From: Bradyrhizobium macuxiense
GTDB lineage: Bacteria > Pseudomonadota > Alphaproteobacteria > Rhizobiales > Xanthobacteraceae
NCBI RefSeq assembly: GCF_007993935.1
Contig: NZ_VITY01000018.1
Coordinates: 1-64,000, forward strand
Direction: 5' to 3'
Length of the DNA: 64,000 bases
Part shown: one piece after another, positions 59,905 through 64,000 of the stretch
Layout of the letters: the number at the start of each line of letters is the position of its first letter
Numbering within the stretch: the first letter of the stretch is position 1
Notes under the pieces: model-generated
Seen by the model: only the letters and a program-made list of their open reading frames with translations
Databases searched by the model: none
What the model was told of the DNA's origin: nothing
Made by a program: the position numbers and the translations under genes

Positions 59905-61224
59905 ATGCTCTCGCGCGAAGACAATGAACGCCTGGTGAGGGTCGGCAAGGGCACGCCGCTCGGCGATCTGTTTCGGCTGTATTGGATACCCTTTCTGCCG
60001 TCGGCGGACCTTGCCAAGGACGGACAGCCGAAGCGCATCCGGCTGCTCGGCGAGGACCTGGTCGCGTTCCGCGACACCGAGGGACGCGTCGGGCTGGTCG
60101 ATCAGGCCTGCCCGCATCGCGGCGCGCCGCTGATCTTTGCACGAAACGAGGATTGCGGGCTGCGCTGCGTCTATCACGGCTGGAAATTCGACGTCACCGG
60201 CGCGGTGACGGACATGCCGGCCGAGCCGGTGCGCAGCCGCCTCAAGGAGCGGGTGCGGATCAAGGCCTATCCCTGCAAGGAGCGCAACGGAATGATCTGG
60301 ACCTATATGGGTCCCGACCAGGCCGAACTGCCGCCGCTGCCGAACCTCGAATGGAATCTGGTGCCGGCCGAGCAGGTGCACATCTCGGTTCGCGTGCAGG
60401 AGTGCAATTGGCTGCAGGCCGTCGAGGGCGAGATCGACTCGGCGCATGCGCCGCTGCTGCATGGCCGGCTGGATGCGCAGGGCACGACAAGCGCCTGGAT
60501 CCAGAAGCGCGACCTGCGGCCGACCTTCGAATGCATCAAGCAGGATTTCGGCATGAGCATCGCCGCGCGGCGCAACTACGATGCCAACACGCTGTACTGG
60601 CGGGTCAACCAGTTCCTGCTGCCGTTCTATACGCTGGTGCCCCCGCTGTCGCCATTCCCGGATCTGAGCGGGCATGCCTGGGTGCCGATCGACGACGAGA
60701 ACACGCTCTGCATCATGTTCTCCTATCATCCGTCGGAGCCGCTGCCGGAGAAGACGCGGCTGGTCTTTGCGGAAGGCCACAAGGGCCGCGAGAGCGGGCA
60801 TGCCAGCCGCCACGCGCTGGTGCAGCATCCGCCGACGGTGCCGTATGCGGGTTACTGGACCAAATACAATCCGCAGAACGGCTTTCAATTCGACTACGAG
60901 GCACAGCGGACCACCTGGTTCTCGGGCCTGCCGGGGCTCTGGGTGCAGGACGGCGCCTGTCAGAGCGGCGTCTCGCCGATCTTCGATCGCACCAAGGAGA
61001 CACTCTGTTCCAGCGATACCGGCATCGCGATGACGCGGCGCTTCATCCTGGAGGCGCTCGGCGCTTATCGTGATCACGCGATCAAGCCCAAGGGGGTCTC
61101 GGACCCCGACGTGTTCATGGTGCGGGCAGTGTCGCTGCGGCTGCCGCCGGAGGATTCCTGGGTCGATGTCGGCGCGCCGTTCATGCGGGCGAAGCTCGGT
61201 GCCGATTTCGGATACGAGCTGTGA
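59905..61224 (+). CDS. Rieske aromatic-ring oxygenase, alpha subunit
   Basis: A 439-residue mononuclear iron oxygenase. The Rieske cluster ligands are C69-x-H71 and C88-x2-H91 (CPHRG and CVYHGWKFD). The catalytic domain has the iron-site motif EGEIDSAHAPLLHG, with H181, H186 and bridging D178. It belongs to the phthalate/vanillate demethylase-type single-component oxygenases that hydroxylate or demethylate aromatic acids. AAGGAGG precedes ATG 59905. The reductase gene overlaps its stop (GTGA). Confidence 0.92.
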   Translation: MLSREDNERLVRVGKGTPLGDLFRLYWIPFLPSADLAKDGQPKRIRLLGEDLVAFRDTEGRVGLVDQACPHRGAPLIFARNEDCGLRCVYHGWKFDVTGAVTDMPAEPVRSRLKERVRIKAYPCKERNGMIWTYMGPDQAELPPLPNLEWNLVPAEQVHISVRVQECNWLQAVEGEIDSAHAPLLHGRLDAQGTTSAWIQKRDLRPTFECIKQDFGMSIAARRNYDANTLYWRVNQFLLPFYTLVPPLSPFPDLSGHAWVPIDDENTLCIMFSYHPSEPLPEKTRLVFAEGHKGRESGHASRHALVQHPPTVPYAGYWTKYNPQNGFQFDYEAQRTTWFSGLPGLWVQDGACQSGVSPIFDRTKETLCSSDTGIAMTRRFILEALGAYRDHAIKPKGVSDPDVFMVRAVSLRLPPEDSWVDVGAPFMRAKLGADFGYEL

Positions 61225-62171
61225 ACGCGTCCAACCAGGAGGTCCTGGTCAAGCGCATCGGCTACGAGGCCGAGCAGGTCCACTCCTACGAGCTGATCGC
61301 GCGGACCGGCAGCGAGTTGGCTCCGTTCACGGCCGGCAGCCATGTCGACCTATATCTGTCGAACGGTATGATCCGCAGCTACTCGCTGGTGAACGATCAA
61401 TGCGAGCGACATCGGTATGTCATCGCCGTCAACAAGGATGCTGAGAGCCGCGGCGGCTCCAGCTTCGTTCATGACACGGTCGGGGTCGGGGACGTTATGA
61501 CGATCTCCGTGCCGCGCAATAACTTCGCGCTTTGCGAAGAGGCCGGGCATTCGGTCTTGATCGCCGGCGGGATCGGCATCACGCCCCTGCTGTCGATGGT
61601 CCGGCGTCTGGAAGCGCTTGGACGACGCTGGGAGCTGTTCTACGCCGCGAGGACGCGCGCCGCGGCCGCATTTCTCGACGAGCTCGGCACGTATCGATCG
61701 AGGGTACATCTCGATTTCGACGACGAGCGCGCGGGACGCGTGTTCGATCTTGCAACCATCGTCGGAAACGCACCGGCGCACACGCATCTCTACTGCTGCG
61801 GTCCGGTGCCGATGCTCGCGGCATTCGAGGCGGCGACGGCTGGTCGCCCGGCCGATCACGTGCATGTCGAATATTTCAAGGCGCGGGAAGCTCCGGCGAC
61901 TGAAGGTGGCTTCGACGTCAGGCTCGCGCGAAGCAATCGCACCATCGCGGTCGAGGCCGGCAAGACTATCCTTGATGCGTTGTTGGATGCCGGGATCGCC
62001 GCGAACTACGCCTGCACCGAGGGGGTCTGCGGTACCTGCGAGACGCGCGTGCTCGACGGCATACCCGACCATCGCGACCAGTTTCTGAGCGAAGAGGAGC
62101 AGGCGGCGAACAAGAGCGTGATGATCTGCTGCTCGGGCGCGAAGTCCCGCACGCTCGTGCTCGATCTCTGA
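61221..62171 (+). CDS. PDR/VanB-type oxidoreductase (Rieske reductase)
   Basis: A 316-residue electron-transfer partner: flavin-binding domain (about 1-100, with RSYSLVNDQ), NAD-binding domain (about 105-220, with LIAGGIGITPLLSMVRRL) and a C-terminal plant-type [2Fe-2S] ferredoxin domain with CTEGVCGTC and a later CCSG cysteine. It passes electrons from NAD(P)H to the oxygenase encoded just before. GTG 61221 overlaps the oxygenase stop. Confidence 0.93.
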   Translation: MNASNQEVLVKRIGYEAEQVHSYELIARTGSELAPFTAGSHVDLYLSNGMIRSYSLVNDQCERHRYVIAVNKDAESRGGSSFVHDTVGVGDVMTISVPRNNFALCEEAGHSVLIAGGIGITPLLSMVRRLEALGRRWELFYAARTRAAAAFLDELGTYRSRVHLDFDDERAGRVFDLATIVGNAPAHTHLYCCGPVPMLAAFEAATAGRPADHVHVEYFKAREAPATEGGFDVRLARSNRTIAVEAGKTILDALLDAGIAANYACTEGVCGTCETRVLDGIPDHRDQFLSEEEQAANKSVMICCSGAKSRTLVLDL

Positions 62172-62200
62172 AAGCAACAACACAAGATGGGTGGAAACAA

Positions 62201-63424
62201 GTGAACTATCTTTCTCGCATCCTCGCGCTATCGTTGCTGGCCGCTTGCGCCACCTCGCCGGCATCGGCGGACGCTGCGCGTTCCCTGAAGATCGGCGTGC
62301 TGAATGACGCGTCCGGCCCTTATTCGGACAATGCCGGCGAAGGTTCGGTGACGGCGGCAAAAATGGCCGCCGAGGATTTCATGCGGCTTCATCCCGACTT
62401 CAAGGTCGAGATCGTCTCGGCCGATCACCAGAACAAGGCGGATGTCGGCGCCGCGATCGCGCGCCGCTGGATCGATCAGGAGAAGGTCGATGCGGTCGCC
62501 GATGTGCCGAACTCGGCCGTCGGGCTCGCCGTCAACGAGGTCGTGCGCGGCACCAAGGCGGCGCTGATCGCATCGAGCGCGGCGTCTTCGGACCTGACCG
62601 GGAAGTACTGCTCGCCCAACACGATTCAATGGACCTTCGACACCTGGGCGGCGTCGCACACCATCGGCGCCTATCTCGTGCGCCATGGCGGCAAGAAATG
62701 GTACTTCATCGCCACCGACAATGCGCTCGGCAAGTCGATGGTGCGCGACGGGACGGCCGTGATCGGTGCCGGCGGTGGCACCGTTCTCGGATCGGTCAAT
62801 GTGCCGATCAACAATGCGGATTATGCCTCGTTCATCCTGCAGGCGGACAGCTCCGGCGCCGATGTGATCGCATTCGCGACCGCCGGCGGCGACACCGTCA
62901 GCCTGATCAAGCAATCCGCCGAGTTCGGGCTGAAGCAGAGCGGCCGCACTTTCGCGGCGCTGCTGACCACCACCAATGATGTCGAATCGAGCGGGCTTGC
63001 GGTCGGGGAGGGGCTGATCATCACCCAGCCGTTCTACTGGGACCTCAACGACGCCAGCCGTGCCTGGTCGGCCAAATTCAGCGAGCGGCAGCATGGGCAG
63101 TCGCCGACCGCCTTTCACGCCGGCGTCTATTCCTCGGTGCTGGCCTATCTGAACGCGGCGCAGGCCGCGGGAACCAATGACGCGCCGGCCGTGATCCAGA
63201 AGCTGAAGGAGACGCCGATCGACGACGCCCTGTTCGGGCCGGTTGTGGTGCGCGCCGACGGCCGCGCCATTCACAACATGTACATCCTGAAAGTGAAGAG
63301 CCCGACTGCGTCGAAGAGCAAGTGGGATCTGCTGGAGCAGGTCGGCGTGCTCACAGGGCCGGAAGCGTTCCGGCCGCTCGACCAGGGCGGTTGCTCGCTC
63401 GTCGAGCCACCGAAGAGCAATTGA
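62201..63424 (+). CDS. ABC transporter substrate-binding protein (LivJ-type)
   Basis: A 407-residue periplasmic binding protein. The N-terminus ALSLLAACATSPASA contains a possible lipobox (LAAC) and also a normal cut site, so it may be a lipoprotein. The mature part has LKIGVLNDASGPYSDNAGEGSVTAAKMA, ASSAASSDLTGKYCSPNTIQWTFD and KKWYFIATDNALGKSM, the subgroup often found with aromatic degradation genes. The start GTG is at 62201. No permease is present in the window, but this is near its right edge. Confidence 0.88.
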   Translation: MNYLSRILALSLLAACATSPASADAARSLKIGVLNDASGPYSDNAGEGSVTAAKMAAEDFMRLHPDFKVEIVSADHQNKADVGAAIARRWIDQEKVDAVADVPNSAVGLAVNEVVRGTKAALIASSAASSDLTGKYCSPNTIQWTFDTWAASHTIGAYLVRHGGKKWYFIATDNALGKSMVRDGTAVIGAGGGTVLGSVNVPINNADYASFILQADSSGADVIAFATAGGDTVSLIKQSAEFGLKQSGRTFAALLTTTNDVESSGLAVGEGLIITQPFYWDLNDASRAWSAKFSERQHGQSPTAFHAGVYSSVLAYLNAAQAAGTNDAPAVIQKLKETPIDDALFGPVVVRADGRAIHNMYILKVKSPTASKSKWDLLEQVGVLTGPEAFRPLDQGGCSLVEPPKSN

Positions 63425-63478
63425 CGACCACGGCCGCGACCCGCGGATCAACACTTTCTCAAACTGACGGACGTCCCA

Positions 63479-64000
63479 ATGCTGGATCAGCTTGAAGCCG
63501 ACTTCCCCGAGCACACGCCGCGCTCTGTCGATGCGCCCAGGGCGCTGGAGGGGGTCCGGGTGATCGATTTCTCGCATTTCATCGCCGGACCGTTTGCGAC
63601 CATGATCCTGGCCGACATGGGCGCCGAGGTGATCAAGATCGAAGCGCCCGGCCGCGGCGACGATTTGCGCCGCTATCCTCCGGTGCATCCCGATCTCAGG
63701 CACGGTGCGCCGTTCCTCTGGACCAACCGCAACAAGCGCAGCGTCGCCCTCGATCTGAAGTCGCCCGAGGGTCTGAAGGTCGCGCGTGAGCTGATCGCGA
63801 CGGCGGACGTTCTCGTCGAGAACTTTTCGACCAGCGTGATGGCGCGGCTCGGGCTCGACTACGAGAGCTGCCGCAAGATCAAGCCCGAGATCATCTATTG
63901 CTCGGTGTCGGCCTATGGCCGCGACGGGGTGTTCTCCGACCGGCTCGGCTTCGATCCGATCGCGCAGGTCGAGAGCGGCTTTGTCTCGATGAACGGCTAT
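63479..64000 (+). CDS. CaiB/BaiF family CoA-transferase, 5' part (runs off the window)
   Basis: The frame is open from ATG 63479 to the window end, 174 codons. ALEGVRVIDFSHFIAGPFAT, LADMGAEVIKIEAPGRGDDL, TNRNKRSVALDLKSPEG and VLVENFSTSVMARLGLDYES match the family-III CoA-transferase N-terminal half. It is the second such gene in this cluster. It probably acts on the same or the next acid of the pathway. Confidence 0.9.
   Translation, partial: MLDQLEADFPEHTPRSVDAPRALEGVRVIDFSHFIAGPFATMILADMGAEVIKIEAPGRGDDLRRYPPVHPDLRHGAPFLWTNRNKRSVALDLKSPEGLKVARELIATADVLVENFSTSVMARLGLDYESCRKIKPEIIYCSVSAYGRDGVFSDRLGFDPIAQVESGFVSMNGY

Overview
The window is high-GC DNA read as a chromosomal segment of an alphaproteobacterium of the Bradyrhizobium/Rhizobiales type. 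Grounds for this: the aerobic (CobG-type) cobalamin pathway with CobN/CobW/CobE, the abundance of branched-chain-type solute-binding proteins beside catabolic genes, ATGA start/stop overlaps throughout, and intergenic palindromes of the kind scattered through Bradyrhizobium genomes. The genus is inferred; no rRNA or tRNA gene was seen.

Layout. 1-452: the 3' end of an IS30-type transposase, then a hairpin and a 28-bp inverted repeat pair. 453-5096: a catabolic module with a periplasmic binding protein, a Baeyer-Villiger-type flavin monooxygenase, a cupin and a LacI regulator; two near-identical palindromes look like LacI operators. 5231-25948: a cobalamin block of about 20 genes. It has a minus-strand arm (cobP-bluB-small gene-cbtB-cbtA), a plus pair (cobD-cobC), a minus pair (cobO-cobQ), and a long plus operon behind a cobalamin riboswitch at 11893-12079 (DUF1636-cobW-cobN-cobG-cobH-cobI-cobJ-[cobK inverted]-cobL-cobE-cobM-cobB-cobA-cobF). 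Together these cover cobalt uptake, ring synthesis, chelation subunit CobN, adenosylation, amidation, aminopropanol attachment, nucleotide activation and DMB synthesis. Absent from the window are CobS/CobT (chelatase partners), the DMB phosphoribosyltransferase and cobalamin synthase.

26059-30599: small redox and stress genes (zinc ribbon, DUF417 membrane protein, AhpD-like protein, AraC regulator, peroxiredoxin, LysR regulator). 30686-41776: a urea/short-amide system. A LuxR-type response regulator and an 1123-residue protein that fuses an NCS1-type permease to a histidine kinase and receiver are divergent from urtABCDE-fmdA-fmdB. 41792-51070: histidine utilisation, with hutF-hutC followed by a NitT/TauT-type ABC transporter on the minus strand and hutI-hutH-hutU on the plus strand, around a perfect 20-bp palindrome.

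51116-64000: acyl-CoA and aromatic-acid catabolism. It has an orphan binding protein, an acyl-CoA dehydrogenase divergent from a FadR-type regulator, enoyl-CoA hydratase, a fused double acyl-CoA dehydrogenase, a CoA-transferase, a MarR regulator, a HicB-like small protein, a Rieske oxygenase with its reductase, another binding protein and a second CoA-transferase that runs off the window. The most unusual item is the permease-kinase fusion. Next come the inverted cobK whose start codon overlaps that of cobL, the fused dehydrogenase, the orphan HicB-like gene, and several unassigned operator-like palindromes.
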